64,000 bases of DNA, taken from contig NZ_JAGOGJ010000025.1 of NCBI RefSeq assembly GCF_017996735.1, positions 1 through 64,000 of the forward strand, written 5' to 3'. Source of the DNA: Niveispirillum sp. GTDB taxonomy: Bacteria > Pseudomonadota > Alphaproteobacteria > Azospirillales > Azospirillaceae. The notes under the pieces are model-generated. The model did no database searches. It was not told where the DNA came from and saw nothing but the letters and a program-made list of their open reading frames with translations. A program made the position numbers and the translations under genes. Shown here one piece after another: positions 33,376 through 42,711 of this stretch; position 1 is the first letter of the stretch, and each line of letters begins with the position of its first letter.

Positions 33376-33419
33376 TTGACGCAGGTTGATGGCAATGGAA
33401 TTCTAACCTGGATGGCAAT
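33376..33419. promoter_or_regulatory. Divergent promoter region with 9-bp direct repeat
   Basis: GATGGCAAT occurs at 33388-33396 and again at 33411-33419, 23 bp apart, in the 201-bp gap between the luciferase-like gene and the thiolase gene. TTGACG at 33376-33381 with AATTCT 17 bp later is a plausible but weak rightward promoter. The direct repeat could be an activator site on one helix face. Confidence 0.35.
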
Positions 33420-33474
33420 TTTTAGAAAATGCCAAGCCCAGAATATCCCATAAAATGCAGTGAGGAAGTGACCG

Positions 33475-34647
33475 ATGGCTGAAGCATTTATCGTCGCCGT
33501 GGCCCGCAGCGCCGGCGGCAAGCGGGGCGGCCGGCTGGCCGGGTGGCACCCAACCGACCTGGCCGGCGCCGTGCTGCGCGGGCTGGTGGAACGGTCCGGC
33601 GCCGACCCGGCCGCCATCGAGGATGTGATCATGGGGTGCGCCTGCCCCGGTGGCGAACAAGGCGCCAATATCGGCCGCTATGCCGCCCTGTCGGCCGGGT
33701 TGCCGGAAAGCGTGCCGGGCACCACTGTAGACCGGCAGTGCGGATCGTCGCAGCAGGCGCTGCATTTCGCTGCGGCCACTGTCATGGCCGGGCAGATGGA
33801 TATCGTCATCGCGGCCGGTGTGGAAAGCATGACCCGCGTGCCCATGGGCCTGCCCTGGACCCTGCCGGCCCAGCATGGCTATGGCACCTATCGCAGTCCG
33901 GGGCTGGAGGCGCGTTATCCCGACACGCCGTTCAGTCAGTTCAAGGGTGCAGAGATGCTGGCGAAGAAATATGGCTTGAGCCGGGATGACCTGGACCGTT
34001 ACGCCCTGCAAAGCCACCAGCGCGCCAGCGCCGCCACCAAGGCCGGCCTGTTCAAGGATGAGATCGTGCCGCTGGCCGTGACGCTGGCCGATGGCAGCGT
34101 GGTACAGCATGACATGGACGAGGGCATCCGCCATGACGCGACGCTGGAAGGCATCGGGTCGGTGAAACTGCTGCAAGAGGGCGGGGTGATTTCGGCCGCC
34201 AATGCCAGCCAGATCTGTGACGGGGCCGCCGCCCTGCTGGTGGTGAACGAAGCCGGGCTGAAGCGGCTGGGCGCCAACCCCATCGCCCGCATCCATCAGA
34301 TGAGCGTGCTGGGCCATGACCCCGTGATCATGCTGGAAGCTCCGGTCCCGGCCACGGAAAAGGCGCTGACGAAGGCTGGGCTGTCCATCGCCGATATCGA
34401 CCTGTACGAGGTGAACGAGGCCTTCGCCCCCGTACCGCTGGCCTGGGCCAAGGCGTTCGATGCCGACCCCGCCCGGCTGAACATGCATGGTGGCGCCATC
34501 GCGCTGGGCCACCCGCTGGGCGGCAGCGGCGCCAAACTGATGACCACCCTGGTCAGCGCGCTGCACACCCATGGCAAGCGTTACGGCCTGCAAACCATGT
34601 GCGAGGCCGGTGGCATGGCCAACGTGACGATTATAGAGCGGCTTTAA
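33475..34647 (+). CDS. Thiolase (acetyl-CoA C-acyltransferase) 1
   Basis: A 390-residue degradative-type thiolase releasing acetyl-CoA (or propionyl-CoA) from a 3-ketoacyl-CoA. The nucleophilic Cys89 lies in TTVDRQCGSSQQALH; the C-terminal catalytic His is in NMHGGAIALGHPLGGSGAKL; and the second Cys is in TMCEAGGMANVT. VNEAFAPVPLAW is the usual VNEAFA motif. TGAGGAAGTGACCG precedes the ATG. It stands alone on the plus strand and ends at a strong hairpin, convergent with the molybdenum hydroxylase operon. Confidence 0.93.
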   Translation: MAEAFIVAVARSAGGKRGGRLAGWHPTDLAGAVLRGLVERSGADPAAIEDVIMGCACPGGEQGANIGRYAALSAGLPESVPGTTVDRQCGSSQQALHFAAATVMAGQMDIVIAAGVESMTRVPMGLPWTLPAQHGYGTYRSPGLEARYPDTPFSQFKGAEMLAKKYGLSRDDLDRYALQSHQRASAATKAGLFKDEIVPLAVTLADGSVVQHDMDEGIRHDATLEGIGSVKLLQEGGVISAANASQICDGAAALLVVNEAGLKRLGANPIARIHQMSVLGHDPVIMLEAPVPATEKALTKAGLSIADIDLYEVNEAFAPVPLAWAKAFDADPARLNMHGGAIALGHPLGGSGAKLMTTLVSALHTHGKRYGLQTMCEAGGMANVTIIERL

Positions 34648-34668
34648 AAAAACGGTGGAGTTTGTTCC

Positions 34669-34701
34669 CCCTCCCCCGGCGAAAACGGGCGAGGGGGAGG
34701 G
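34669..34701. terminator. Intergenic hairpin between convergent genes
   Basis: CCCTCCCCC (34669-34677) pairs with GGGGGAGGG (34693-34701) around a 15-base loop, between the thiolase stop and the molybdenum hydroxylase stop. A run of seven A (34646-34652) on the plus strand becomes a U-run for the leftward transcript, supporting termination in that direction. Confidence 0.6.
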
Positions 34702-34725
34702 AGTGCCAGGCGGAAACGGCGCCGA

Positions 34726-36888
34726 TCAGGCCCTTACCAGGGGCAGGCGCGTCACCGGCTTGCCCGTCAGGGCCAGGATGGCATTGGCGACGGCGGGGCC
34801 GATGACGGGGGTGCCGGGTTCGCCCACGCCTGTCGGCGGCTGGGTTGAGGGCAGGATATGCACCGTAACCTGCGGCGCCTCCTCCATCCGCAGCACGCGA
34901 TAGCTGTCGAAATTGGTGCGTTCCACCACGCCATCGACGATCTTCACCTCGCCATAGAGGCTGTAGGACAGGCCGTACATCAGCCCACCTTCCATCTGGG
35001 CCTGCACCTGATCGGGGGCGACGGCCGTGCCGCAATCCACCACCACCGTCACCCGGCGCACACGCGGCTCACCGTTTTCCAGCGATACTTCCGCGACATT
35101 GGCCACCGTTGACCCGAAACAGGCATGCACGGCCAACCCGCGCGCCCAGCCCGATTCAAGGGGGCTGCCCCAGCCGGATTTTTCCAGCGCCGCCTCCAGC
35201 ACCGCCAGATGCGATGTCGCATTGGCGCGGGTATAGAGTGTGCGGCGATAGGTTGCCGGGTCGATGCCGGCCTGACGGGCCAACTGGTCGACCATATGTT
35301 CCATGGCCATGGCGGTATGGGTGGCGCCCACCGACCGCAGCCATAGCACGGGGATCTTTTCCGGCGGGTGGAAGACACGGGCATCCACGGCCGGAACGGC
35401 AGCCAGATAGGGGCTGTCGATCACCCCTTCCACACCGTGCCGTTCCACCCCGTTCTTGATCGCCGCCTCGAACATCGTGCCGCGCAGCAGGGAAGCGGTG
35501 ACCAGCCGGTGTTCCCAGGCCGTGGGATAGCCATCCTTGTCCAGCGCCACACGGGCGCGGTGATGGGTCAGCGGCCGGTAATAGCCGCCGGCCATATCAT
35601 CCTCCCGCGTCCAGACCAGCTTCACGGGCCGGAAGCCGCCGACATGGCGGGCGATCGATACCGCCTCCTTCTGGTAATCCGACGTGGCAACGGAGCGGCG
35701 GCCGAAACTGCCGCCGGCCGGCAGGGTGACGATCTCCACCTCTTCCGGCTTGCCGCCCAGCAGGCGGGCGATGTTGCGCTGATCCGCCGTGTGGCTTTGC
35801 GTACCAAAGGTCAGGCGGCACCGCGTGCCATCGACCTGCGCCACACAATTCATCGGCTCCATGGTGGCATGGGCCAGGAAGGGCATGGCGACATCCAGGG
35901 TGACGATGCGCCCCTTACCGGACAGCGCCGGGGCCACGTCTCCCTTGGTGACGAAGGGGGCCCAATCGGCCTTTGCCTGCCCCGCCGCCATGGCCTGATA
36001 CTGGGCCTGGATGGCGTCGGATGACCGGGTTTCGGCTTGGGCGTCATCCCATTCGACGCTCAGCGCCTCCCGCCCGGTCTTTGCCGAAAAGGTATCGCGG
36101 GCGACAACCGCCACGCCGGACGGGATCTGGAAGATATCCACCACGCCCGGCACGGCGCGGGCGGCCTTATCGTCGAACGACTTCACCACGCCGCCGAAAC
36201 GCGGGGAATGGGCGACCATGGCGACCAGCATGTCGGGCAGGCGCACATCCTGGGTGAAGATGGCCGTACCGTTGGATTTGGCGCGCGCATCCAGGCGGGT
36301 GACCTTCTCCGTCCCGATCAGGCGGAACTGGTCCGGCCGCTTCAGCACGGGATCGGTGGGCGGCGTCAGTTTCGCCGCCGCCTCCAGGAACTGGGCGAAG
36401 GGGGCGCTGCGCTTTGATGCGGCATGGGCGATGGTGCCGTTGGTCACCGACAGGTCGGCCACCGGCACCCGCCATTGCGCCGCCGCCGCCTCCAGCAGGA
36501 CGGCGCGGGCCGCGGCCCCCGTACGACGCAGTTCCAGCCAACTGTCGCTGATGCTGGCTGATCCGCCCGTGATCTGCATCTTGAAGGCCGGGCGGCCATA
36601 GGTGATGGGATCGGCCGGGGCCGTTTCCACCCTCACCTTCGACCAGTCGGCGTCCAGTTCGTCCGCCACCAGGGCCGCCATGCCCGACTGCGCGCCCTGG
36701 CCCAACTCGGCATATTTGGCGATGATGGTGATGGTGCCGTCACTGCCGATACGCAGGAACGGGCCGAAATCAGCGAAACGAGCGGGTTTGGCCGCCGCCA
36801 GTCCGGGCACGGTGCGCCCGACCAGCAGGGCGCCCCCGGCCAGAACAGTGGAAAAGATCAGGGTGCGGCGGGACAGGTCCAGGCTCAT
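34726..36888 (-). CDS. Tat-exported molybdopterin-binding subunit of a xanthine-oxidase-family dehydrogenase (IorB-like)
   Basis: Catalytic subunit, 720 residues, of a molybdenum hydroxylase related to isoquinoline 1-oxidoreductase and periplasmic aldehyde dehydrogenases. A twin-arginine signal [20 protein letters not shown] (residues 5-24) implies folding with cofactor before export. Later motifs include [41 protein letters not shown] and [18 protein letters not shown], the last carrying the catalytic Glu. It overlaps the 2Fe-2S subunit in an ATGA junction. No FAD subunit is present, so electrons probably go to a cytochrome. It could oxidise the aldehyde produced by the PQQ enzymes at the right end (inference). 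Confidence 0.88.
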   Translation of the reverse strand: MSLDLSRRTLIFSTVLAGGALLVGRTVPGLAAAKPARFADFGPFLRIGSDGTITIIAKYAELGQGAQSGMAALVADELDADWSKVRVETAPADPITYGRPAFKMQITGGSASISDSWLELRRTGAAARAVLLEAAAAQWRVPVADLSVTNGTIAHAASKRSAPFAQFLEAAAKLTPPTDPVLKRPDQFRLIGTEKVTRLDARAKSNGTAIFTQDVRLPDMLVAMVAHSPRFGGVVKSFDDKAARAVPGVVDIFQIPSGVAVVARDTFSAKTGREALSVEWDDAQAETRSSDAIQAQYQAMAAGQAKADWAPFVTKGDVAPALSGKGRIVTLDVAMPFLAHATMEPMNCVAQVDGTRCRLTFGTQSHTADQRNIARLLGGKPEEVEIVTLPAGGSFGRRSVATSDYQKEAVSIARHVGGFRPVKLVWTREDDMAGGYYRPLTHHRARVALDKDGYPTAWEHRLVTASLLRGTMFEAAIKNGVERHGVEGVIDSPYLAAVPAVDARVFHPPEKIPVLWLRSVGATHTAMAMEHMVDQLARQAGIDPATYRRTLYTRANATSHLAVLEAALEKSGWGSPLESGWARGLAVHACFGSTVANVAEVSLENGEPRVRRVTVVVDCGTAVAPDQVQAQMEGGLMYGLSYSLYGEVKIVDGVVERTNFDSYRVLRMEEAPQVTVHILPSTQPPTGVGEPGTPVIGPAVANAILALTGKPVTRLPLVRA

Positions 36889-37337
36889 GACTTCACCCCC
36901 GCCGCATCCTGAATGGCCGCGATGATGCGGTTATAGGTGCCGCAGCGACAGATATTGCCCGACATGGCGGATTTGATCTCCGCCACACTGGGCTTGGGCG
37001 TTTCAGCCAGCAGGGCCGCCGCATTCATGATCTGGCCGGACTGACAGTATCCGCACTGGGGCACATTGTGCTTTTCCCAGGCCACCTGCAGCGGATGGGT
37101 GCCGCCCAGTCCCTCGATCGTCGTGATCTTCGATCCCACGACGCTGTCGATGGGGGTGACACAGGATCGGGTGGCGACACCGTCGACCTGAACCGTACAG
37201 GCCCCGCACTGGGCCATGCCGCAGCCGAACTTGGTCCCCGTCAGACCCATATGGTCGCGCAGCGCCCAGAGCAGGGGCGTGTCCGGGGCGGCGTCGACCA
37301 CACTCTCCTTGCCATTCACATGCAGCGTCACGCCCAT
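36885..37337 (-). CDS. 2Fe-2S subunit of the molybdenum hydroxylase (IorA-like)
   Basis: A 150-residue protein with two 2Fe-2S clusters: a plant-type N-terminal domain with Cys39, Cys44, Cys47 ([12 protein letters not shown]) and Cys59, and a helical C-terminal domain with [10 protein letters not shown] and [11 protein letters not shown]. Length and layout match small subunits of CO-dehydrogenase/IorA type. It has no signal peptide and would be exported folded with the large subunit (known for this family). The stop overlaps the large-subunit start, and the gene begins 4 bp after the SnoaL-like gene, so all are co-translated. Confidence 0.93.
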   Translation of the reverse strand: MGVTLHVNGKESVVDAAPDTPLLWALRDHMGLTGTKFGCGMAQCGACTVQVDGVATRSCVTPIDSVVGSKITTIEGLGGTHPLQVAWEKHNVPQCGYCQSGQIMNAAALLAETPKPSVAEIKSAMSGNICRCGTYNRIIAAIQDAAGVKS

Positions 37338-37341
37338 GGCC

Positions 37342-37971
37342 TCAACCCCCGTTCAATTCGGCCAGCAGCGCGTAAAGCGGGTCTTCCGGCTTGCGCTTGC
37401 CAAAACTGTCGGGGGCGGCTGTGGCGAAGGTGCGGTCGGCGCGCGCTTCCACCCGTTCCAGGTCGTTCAGACCGCGCCTTGCCGCGATCTTCCACACACC
37501 GTCACGCTTTTCGAACCGGTCCAGATAGCGGCCGGACAGGAAGTAATCCTCCTCGTCCGTGCCGTCCTTGTTCATGCGGCGGTGATGGGCAGCGAAATAG
37601 CATTCGGCCACGGCCTTATCGCCCTTCACCTCGATTAGCACGTTGCTGATGGCGTGCGTGGTGCTTTTCACCTTGGCGACCATGGGGAAAGCCTTGGTGA
37701 TGAAATCCTGCGACAGGCCCTTGAACCCGCCATGCTGGTGCTGCGCATCGGCGAAGAAGCAGGAACGCAGTGTTTCCTCATCCAGCCGGTCCCAGCCGCG
37801 GGCGTAGCGGTAGAGAACCTCCGTGATCTCCTGCTTGGCTTCCAGCAGGGCCAGACGATCGGTCCCCTTGTCCCGGGCGGATGCAGCACCGGCAACGGTC
37901 GCAACGGCCACCATCCCGGCGGGAACGGCAAGCAGGCTGGTCAGGGCGCGGCGGCGTTCGGTGGGGTTCAT
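37342..37971 (-). CDS. Exported SnoaL/NTF2-like protein
   Basis: A 209-residue protein with an N-terminal export signal ([28 protein letters not shown]; the Arg triplet suggests Tat). A single cone-shaped NTF2-like domain follows ([46 protein letters not shown], later [24 protein letters not shown]). Relatives are isomerases, hydrolases or dehydratases acting on polycyclic or cyclic substrates, and some are non-catalytic. AGGAGGAAGCCC precedes the ATG at 37971. Lying directly before the molybdenum hydroxylase, it probably acts on the same periplasmic substrate. No reaction can be assigned. Confidence 0.78.
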   Translation of the reverse strand: MNPTERRRALTSLLAVPAGMVAVATVAGAASARDKGTDRLALLEAKQEITEVLYRYARGWDRLDEETLRSCFFADAQHQHGGFKGLSQDFITKAFPMVAKVKSTTHAISNVLIEVKGDKAVAECYFAAHHRRMNKDGTDEEDYFLSGRYLDRFEKRDGVWKIAARRGLNDLERVEARADRTFATAAPDSFGKRKPEDPLYALLAELNGG

Positions 37972-38026
37972 GGGCTTCCTCCTGGGCTTGTCGTTCTGTG
38001 TCAGGTCGGCGGGAAAGGGAGGTGGA

Positions 38027-39154
38027 TCACATGACCCCACCCTGCTTCAGCGCCGTGATCGCGGCCACCGGGATGCCCCAGTCGGCCAGCGCAGCCTCAT
38101 TATCCGCCCCCACATCGGGGGGCGGTCCCTGTACGGCGCCGGGGGTGGCTGAGAAACGGGGCGCGGGCGCAGGCTGTACCACACCCGCCACCTCCACAAA
38201 GGCCTGGCGCGCGACATTGTGCGGATGGTGCGGCGCTTCCGACATGCTGAGCACGGGCGCAAAACAGGCATCCGTGCCTTCCAGCAGGGCGCACCAGTCG
38301 GCGCGGCTGCGCGTGGCGATGACAGCGGCCAGCTTGTCGCGCAGTTCCGGCCATTGCGTGCGGTCCATCTGCAATTTGAATTGCGGGTCGGTGATGCCGG
38401 CCTTGTCCAGCAGCAGGGCGTAGAATTGCGGCTCAATCGGGCCCAGGGAAATCCAGGTGCCATCGGCGCATTGATAGGGGTTGTAGAAATGCGCGCCGCC
38501 ATCCAGAGCGTTCACCCCGCGCGCATCCTTCCAGCGGCCCGTCACCTTCAGCCCATAGAACATGGACATCAGCGACGCCGCCCCTTCGGCCACGGCGCAA
38601 TCCACCACCTGCCCCTGCCCCGTGGCGCGGGCATTCAGGATGCCGGCCAGCAGACCCAGCGCCAGATACAACGAACCGCCGCCAAAATCCCCCACCACAT
38701 TCAAGGGCGGGGTCGGCCGGTCGGCGGGGCCGATGGCGTGCAGAGCCCCGGAAATGGCGATATAGTTGATGTCATGCCCCGCCGCCTGCGCCAGCGGACC
38801 CGTCTGGCCCCAGCCCGTCATGCGGCCATAGACCAGCTTCGGATTGCGGGCCAGCACCACATCCGGCCCCAGGCCCAGCCGTTCCATGACACCGGGCCGG
38901 AACCCTTCGAACAGGGCGTCGGCCTGATCCAGCAGCGTCAGGCAGGTTTCCACCGCCTCCGGCCGTTTCAGATCCAGCGCCACCGACCGCCGGCCGCGCG
39001 CCGTCACATCGGTCGGTCCGCCCGACTTCGCCCCCTTGCGGTCGATACGGATGATATCGGCCCCCAGATCGGACAGCAGCATGCCGCAGAACGGCCCCGG
39101 CCCGATGCCGGCGAACTCCACGATCCTCAACCCGCTGAGCGGTCCCTGTCGCAC
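38027..39154 (-). CDS. Alpha-methylacyl-CoA racemase-like protein (CaiB/BaiF fold)
   Basis: A 375-residue protein closest to AMACR within the CaiB fold: [47 protein letters not shown] (His of the racemase pair), and [20 protein letters not shown] (Asp). AMACR epimerises 2-methylacyl-CoAs so that the stereospecific acyl-CoA dehydrogenases can act, which points to methyl-branched intermediates. I propose the GTG at 39154: GAGGGAGG lies about 8 bp upstream and the protein then has the family length. An upstream TTG would add 21 residues without family support. It precedes the SnoaL-like gene by 55 bp. Confidence 0.85.
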   Translation of the reverse strand: MRQGPLSGLRIVEFAGIGPGPFCGMLLSDLGADIIRIDRKGAKSGGPTDVTARGRRSVALDLKRPEAVETCLTLLDQADALFEGFRPGVMERLGLGPDVVLARNPKLVYGRMTGWGQTGPLAQAAGHDINYIAISGALHAIGPADRPTPPLNVVGDFGGGSLYLALGLLAGILNARATGQGQVVDCAVAEGAASLMSMFYGLKVTGRWKDARGVNALDGGAHFYNPYQCADGTWISLGPIEPQFYALLLDKAGITDPQFKLQMDRTQWPELRDKLAAVIATRSRADWCALLEGTDACFAPVLSMSEAPHHPHNVARQAFVEVAGVVQPAPAPRFSATPGAVQGPPPDVGADNEAALADWGIPVAAITALKQGGVM

Positions 39155-39240
39155 TTTGGCTGCCCTCCCTCTGGGCCTTGGTGTTTTTATGCATCGTTGC
39201 AGAATATTACACGGCAATCGTGGCGCCCGTCACCGTCCCG

Positions 39241-40929
39241 TCAGTTGCCGCCATCCAGCAGGCGTCGGGCAATGACCTGGGCCTGGATTTCGCCCGCCCC
39301 TTCAAAGATGTTCAGGATGCGGGCATCGGCCAACAGTCGGCTGACGCCATATTCCATCGCGAAACCGTTGCCACCATGGATCTGCAGGGCATTGTCCGCC
39401 GCCGCCCAGGCCACGCGTGCCGCCACCAGCTTGGCCATGCCGGCTTCCAGATCGCAGCGCTTGCCGCCATCCTTCTGCCGGGCCGCAAAATAGGTAAGCT
39501 GGCGGACACCCAGCAATTCCGCCGCCATCATCGCCAGCTTGTTGGCGACGCGCGGGAAATCGATGATGGGCCGGCCGAACTGAATACGGTCCAGCGCATA
39601 GGACAGGCCGGTTTCCAGCCCCGCCTGGGCCACGCCGACGGCACGCGCCGCCGTCTGGATACGCGCACTCTCGAACGTCGCCATCAATTGCTTGAAGCCC
39701 TGGCCTTCCACACCACCCAGCAGGTTGGCGCGGTCGACGCGGAAACCGTCAAAGCCGATCTCGTACTCCTTCATGCCGCGATAGCCGATGACGCCGATCT
39801 CTCCGCCGCTCATGCCTTCGGCCGGGAACGGGTTCGCCTCCGTCCCGCGCGGCTTGGGCGCCAGCAACATGGACAGGCCGCGATAATCGCTGGTCGCCGG
39901 GTCGGTGCGGACTAGAAGGGTCATCACATCGGCGCGGGCGGCATGGGTGATCCAGGTCTTGTTGCCGGTCACCAGATATTGCTCACCCTCGATCACTGCG
40001 CGGGTGCGCAGCGCCCCCAGGTCGGAACCGGTATTGGGCTCGGTGAACACGGCGGTGGGCAGGATGTCAGCCGCCGCGATCTTGGGCAGCCATTCGCGTT
40101 TCTGCGCCTCCGTCCCCCCGCACAGGATCAGTTCGCCCGCGATTTCAGACCGGGTGGCCAGCGATCCGACGCCAATCCAGGCGCGCGACAATTCCTCCGA
40201 CACCACGCACATGGCCATCTTGCCCATGCCGTGACCGCCATATTCCTCCGGAATGGTCAGGCCGAAGACGCCCATTTCCCCCAATTCGTTCACCAGTTCG
40301 ATGGGGATCAACTGGTCTTTCAGGTGCCAATCATGGGCAAAGGGGGTGATCTTTTCCTCACCAAAGGCATGGAACTGGTCGCGGACCATTTCCAGCGTCT
40401 CGTCCAGGCCGGTCCGTTCGATGGTGGGCCGGCCGCGCGCGGCGATGATCAGTTCGGCGATGCGGGTCTTTACCGCCTGCGTCGTGCCGGCCCGTGCCAG
40501 CCGGACCAGGGCGGGGGACTGCAAGGCCGCAAGCGTGGCCGGATCGTCGGTCAGGTCGGTGGGGCGGATCACCTCCCCCTGGTTCATGGGGATGCCGCCG
40601 GCCAGTTGCGCGGCATATTCGCCGAACAAAAGCTGGGCCAGCAGCGCCTCGGTTTCCCCGAACAGCCCGTCGGCCTCCAGCCGCTCCGCCCAGCCCGCCA
40701 CCTGATTGAGCAGTTCGGCATAGGCGGCAAACCAGCCATAGCCATGGACGACATGCTGTTCCAGATCGGCCAGCCGCCGGTCGACCTTGCCACCCTGGGC
40801 GATACGGGCCAGGACGGGCACACGGGCGGCGGTGACGAAGCTTTGCGCGGCACCGGCGGCACTGCGCAGCAAGCCGGTCAGGTTGGGCAGCCGCACGGCA
40901 TCGGTCTTTGTCTGGATCATGGCCGCCAT
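39241..40929 (-). CDS. mcd: Acyl-CoA dehydrogenase with long N-terminal extension, probable (2S)-methylsuccinyl-CoA dehydrogenase
   Basis: At 562 residues it carries about 165 residues before the dehydrogenase core, as in (2S)-methylsuccinyl-CoA dehydrogenase of the ethylmalonyl-CoA pathway. Core motifs agree with my recollection of that enzyme: LPTAVFTEPNTGSDLGALRTRA, MSGGEIGVIGYRGMKEYEIGFDGF, FESARIQTAARAVGVAQ, ALQIHGGNGFAMEYGVSR and NIFEGAGEIQAQVI, the last holding the catalytic Glu. The expected reaction is methylsuccinyl-CoA to mesaconyl-C1-CoA with electrons passed to ETF. AAGG lies 7 bp upstream of the ATG, which follows the crotonase stop by 2 bp. Other genes of the ethylmalonyl-CoA pathway (Ccr, Ecm) are absent, so methylsuccinyl-CoA would come from elsewhere. 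Confidence 0.72.
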   Translation of the reverse strand: MAAMIQTKTDAVRLPNLTGLLRSAAGAAQSFVTAARVPVLARIAQGGKVDRRLADLEQHVVHGYGWFAAYAELLNQVAGWAERLEADGLFGETEALLAQLLFGEYAAQLAGGIPMNQGEVIRPTDLTDDPATLAALQSPALVRLARAGTTQAVKTRIAELIIAARGRPTIERTGLDETLEMVRDQFHAFGEEKITPFAHDWHLKDQLIPIELVNELGEMGVFGLTIPEEYGGHGMGKMAMCVVSEELSRAWIGVGSLATRSEIAGELILCGGTEAQKREWLPKIAAADILPTAVFTEPNTGSDLGALRTRAVIEGEQYLVTGNKTWITHAARADVMTLLVRTDPATSDYRGLSMLLAPKPRGTEANPFPAEGMSGGEIGVIGYRGMKEYEIGFDGFRVDRANLLGGVEGQGFKQLMATFESARIQTAARAVGVAQAGLETGLSYALDRIQFGRPIIDFPRVANKLAMMAAELLGVRQLTYFAARQKDGGKRCDLEAGMAKLVAARVAWAAADNALQIHGGNGFAMEYGVSRLLADARILNIFEGAGEIQAQVIARRLLDGGN

Positions 40930-40931
40930 GG

Positions 40932-41819
40932 TTACGCCTTCCCGCCTTCGCCGGCCGCCGCCTTGTTGGCCGACGACATGGCCTTGGCGTCCATGCCGCC
41001 GACCAGATTGCCGGTGACAAGCTGGTTATGGGCATGGGCCAGATGATGGATGTGGAACAACGCATCCATCGAGGTGCGCTTGCCCCGGATATTCTCGATG
41101 AAATTCATCGCCTGCTTGGCCAGCACCATGCCGAAGGCCGGCTGTTTGGCCAGATCGGCAGCGATGGCGGCCGTCTGTGCCTCCAGATCGGCGCGCGGCA
41201 CGACGCGGTTGATGACACCGAAATCATAGGCGCGCTGTGCCGTCAGGCGCTGGCCCAGCATCAGGAATTCCCGCGCGATGCGGGGCGGCAGGTCGAACAG
41301 GTGCGGGGTATATTCCACGCCCGGCACACCCATGCGCAGCACCGGGTCCTGGAAATAGGCATCGTCGGAAGCGACGATCATATCGCACATCATGGCCAGC
41401 ATCACGCCACCGGCAATACAGGCCCCCTGCACCATGGCCACGGTCGGCTTCGGTACTTCCTGCCAGCGCCGGCACAGCCCCAGATACGCATCCTGTTCAA
41501 GCGCATACTGCGCCTCCGCCCCGCCGCGCGTCAGATGATCGGGCCAGAGATGGATACGCTCACGGGGCAGATGCTTGTCCTTGTCCGGCGTGCCCAGATC
41601 ATGGCCGGCGGAAAAATGCTTGCCTTCCCCACCCAGAACGATGGCCCTGACCGCGTCATCCTCCACCGCACGGCGGAAACAGCCGTCCAGTTCGTTCAGC
41701 ATCCGGTAATTCTGGGCGTTGGAATATTGCGGACGCGCCAGCCAGATCCAGGCGACGGCATCCTTCACCTCGTACCGGACGAACTGGTCCGGATTCTGCT
41801 CCTGGGGGGCGCTGTCCAT
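40932..41819 (-). CDS. Crotonase-superfamily protein lacking the two hydratase glutamates
   Basis: A 295-residue crotonase-fold protein: HFSAGHDLGTP supplies the oxyanion-hole loop and KPTVAMVQGACIAGGVMLAMMCDMIVASDDAYFQDPVLRMGVPG the core. At the two positions occupied by catalytic Glu in enoyl-CoA hydratase (GGCELA and QPEI) it has Met (GVMLA) and Val (DPVL). It is therefore probably not a canonical hydratase; hydrolase, isomerase or C-C bond cleavage activities are known elsewhere in the superfamily. AGGAAAGGGA precedes the ATG. A TGCACT-N2-AGTGCA dyad about 48 bp upstream suggests that this gene heads its own transcript, continuing into the methylsuccinyl-CoA dehydrogenase gene. Confidence 0.82.
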   Translation of the reverse strand: MDSAPQEQNPDQFVRYEVKDAVAWIWLARPQYSNAQNYRMLNELDGCFRRAVEDDAVRAIVLGGEGKHFSAGHDLGTPDKDKHLPRERIHLWPDHLTRGGAEAQYALEQDAYLGLCRRWQEVPKPTVAMVQGACIAGGVMLAMMCDMIVASDDAYFQDPVLRMGVPGVEYTPHLFDLPPRIAREFLMLGQRLTAQRAYDFGVINRVVPRADLEAQTAAIAADLAKQPAFGMVLAKQAMNFIENIRGKRTSMDALFHIHHLAHAHNQLVTGNLVGGMDAKAMSSANKAAAGEGGKA

Positions 41820-41863
41820 GTCCCGATCCCTTTCCTGCCGGGGCTCTGCATCGCGCCGGCTAT

Positions 41864-41880
41864 ATTTGCACTGTAGTGCA
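41864..41880 (-). promoter_or_regulatory. Candidate operator TGCACT-N2-AGTGCA upstream of the crotonase gene
   Basis: A perfect 6-bp-arm dyad (41867-41880) within the sequence ATTTGCACTGTAGTGCA, 45-60 bp before the ATG at 41819. The left nine bases, ATTTGCACT, recur at 57882-57890, about 40 bp before the fused CoA-transferase, and TTTGCAC appears at 51909 in the tetR divergent region. The TetR protein encoded at 52030 is the obvious candidate ligand. Confidence 0.5.
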
Positions 41881-41900
41881 GTTTTATGGCAAAGCCAAGC

Positions 41901-42683
41901 TCAGCGGGGCGCCATGCGGATGGCACCGTCCAGGCGGATATTCTCGCCGTTCAGATAGGTGTTGGCGATGATGGACAGGGCCAGCGCCGCATATTCCTCC
42001 GCCTTGCCGAACCGCTTGGGGAACGGGACCGAGGCGGCCAGCGACTGTTTCACGGCGTCTGCGGCCCGGCTCATCAGCGGTGTGTCGAAGATGCCGGGCA
42101 GGATGCCATTGACACGGATGCCGTCATTCATCAGGTCGCGCGCCACGGTCAGGGTCAGCGACGTGATCCCGCCCTTGGACGCGGCATAGGCCGCCTGTCC
42201 GATCTGCCCGTCCTGGGCCGCGACGGAAGAGGTGTTGATGATGACACCCCGTTCTCCATCCTCCAGCGGGGCCAGATCCAGCATGCCCTGAGCCGATTTG
42301 GCCACACAGCGGAAGGTGCCGACCAGATTGATCTGGACGATACGGTCGAAGGCGTCGATGGGGAAATGCCTGGTTTCCCCCGTCGCCTTGTCGCGGCTGG
42401 CCGTCTTCACGACATTACCGGTGCCGGCGCAATTGACCAGGATACGTTCCTGCCCGTGGGCGGCGCGGGCCTTGGCGAAGCCGGCATCCACCGCCGCCTC
42501 GTCCGTGACATTGACGGGGCAATAGACGCCGCCAATCTCCGCCGCCAGCGCCTCGCCGGTCTGTTCATTCATATCGAAGATGGCGACCTTCACGCCCCGG
42601 GCCGCAAGGGCGCGGGCCGTGGCGGCCCCAAGGCCGGAAGCACCACCGGTGACGATGGCGGCGATATCGTTGCCGAGCTTCAT
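41901..42683 (-). CDS. Short-chain dehydrogenase, type II 3-hydroxyacyl-CoA dehydrogenase-like
   Basis: A 260-residue SDR resembling HSD10/type II 3-hydroxyacyl-CoA dehydrogenase. The NAD-binding motif is TGGASGLG (residues 12-19), with Asp37 in VAIFDMN indicating NAD preference. NCAG follows near residue 85, then catalytic Ser in IINTSSVAAQDG and Tyr-x-x-x-Lys in YAASKGG. The C-terminal FPKRFGKAEEYAALALSIIANTYLNGENIRLDGA is typical of the HSD10 group. GGGAGGATGAAGAA precedes the ATG. It would oxidise a 3-hydroxyacyl-CoA (or a cyclic secondary alcohol) ahead of thiolytic cleavage, in the same run as a thiolase two genes upstream. Confidence 0.87.
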   Translation of the reverse strand: MKLGNDIAAIVTGGASGLGAATARALAARGVKVAIFDMNEQTGEALAAEIGGVYCPVNVTDEAAVDAGFAKARAAHGQERILVNCAGTGNVVKTASRDKATGETRHFPIDAFDRIVQINLVGTFRCVAKSAQGMLDLAPLEDGERGVIINTSSVAAQDGQIGQAAYAASKGGITSLTLTVARDLMNDGIRVNGILPGIFDTPLMSRAADAVKQSLAASVPFPKRFGKAEEYAALALSIIANTYLNGENIRLDGAIRMAPR

Positions 42684-42711
42684 TTCTTCATCCTCCCTGA
42701 TCGGGTGTTCA

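Noticed and set aside
33390..33404. TGGCAA sequences near the thiolase promoter as sigma-54 sites
   Set aside because: No GC doublet occurs at the required 10-bp spacing.
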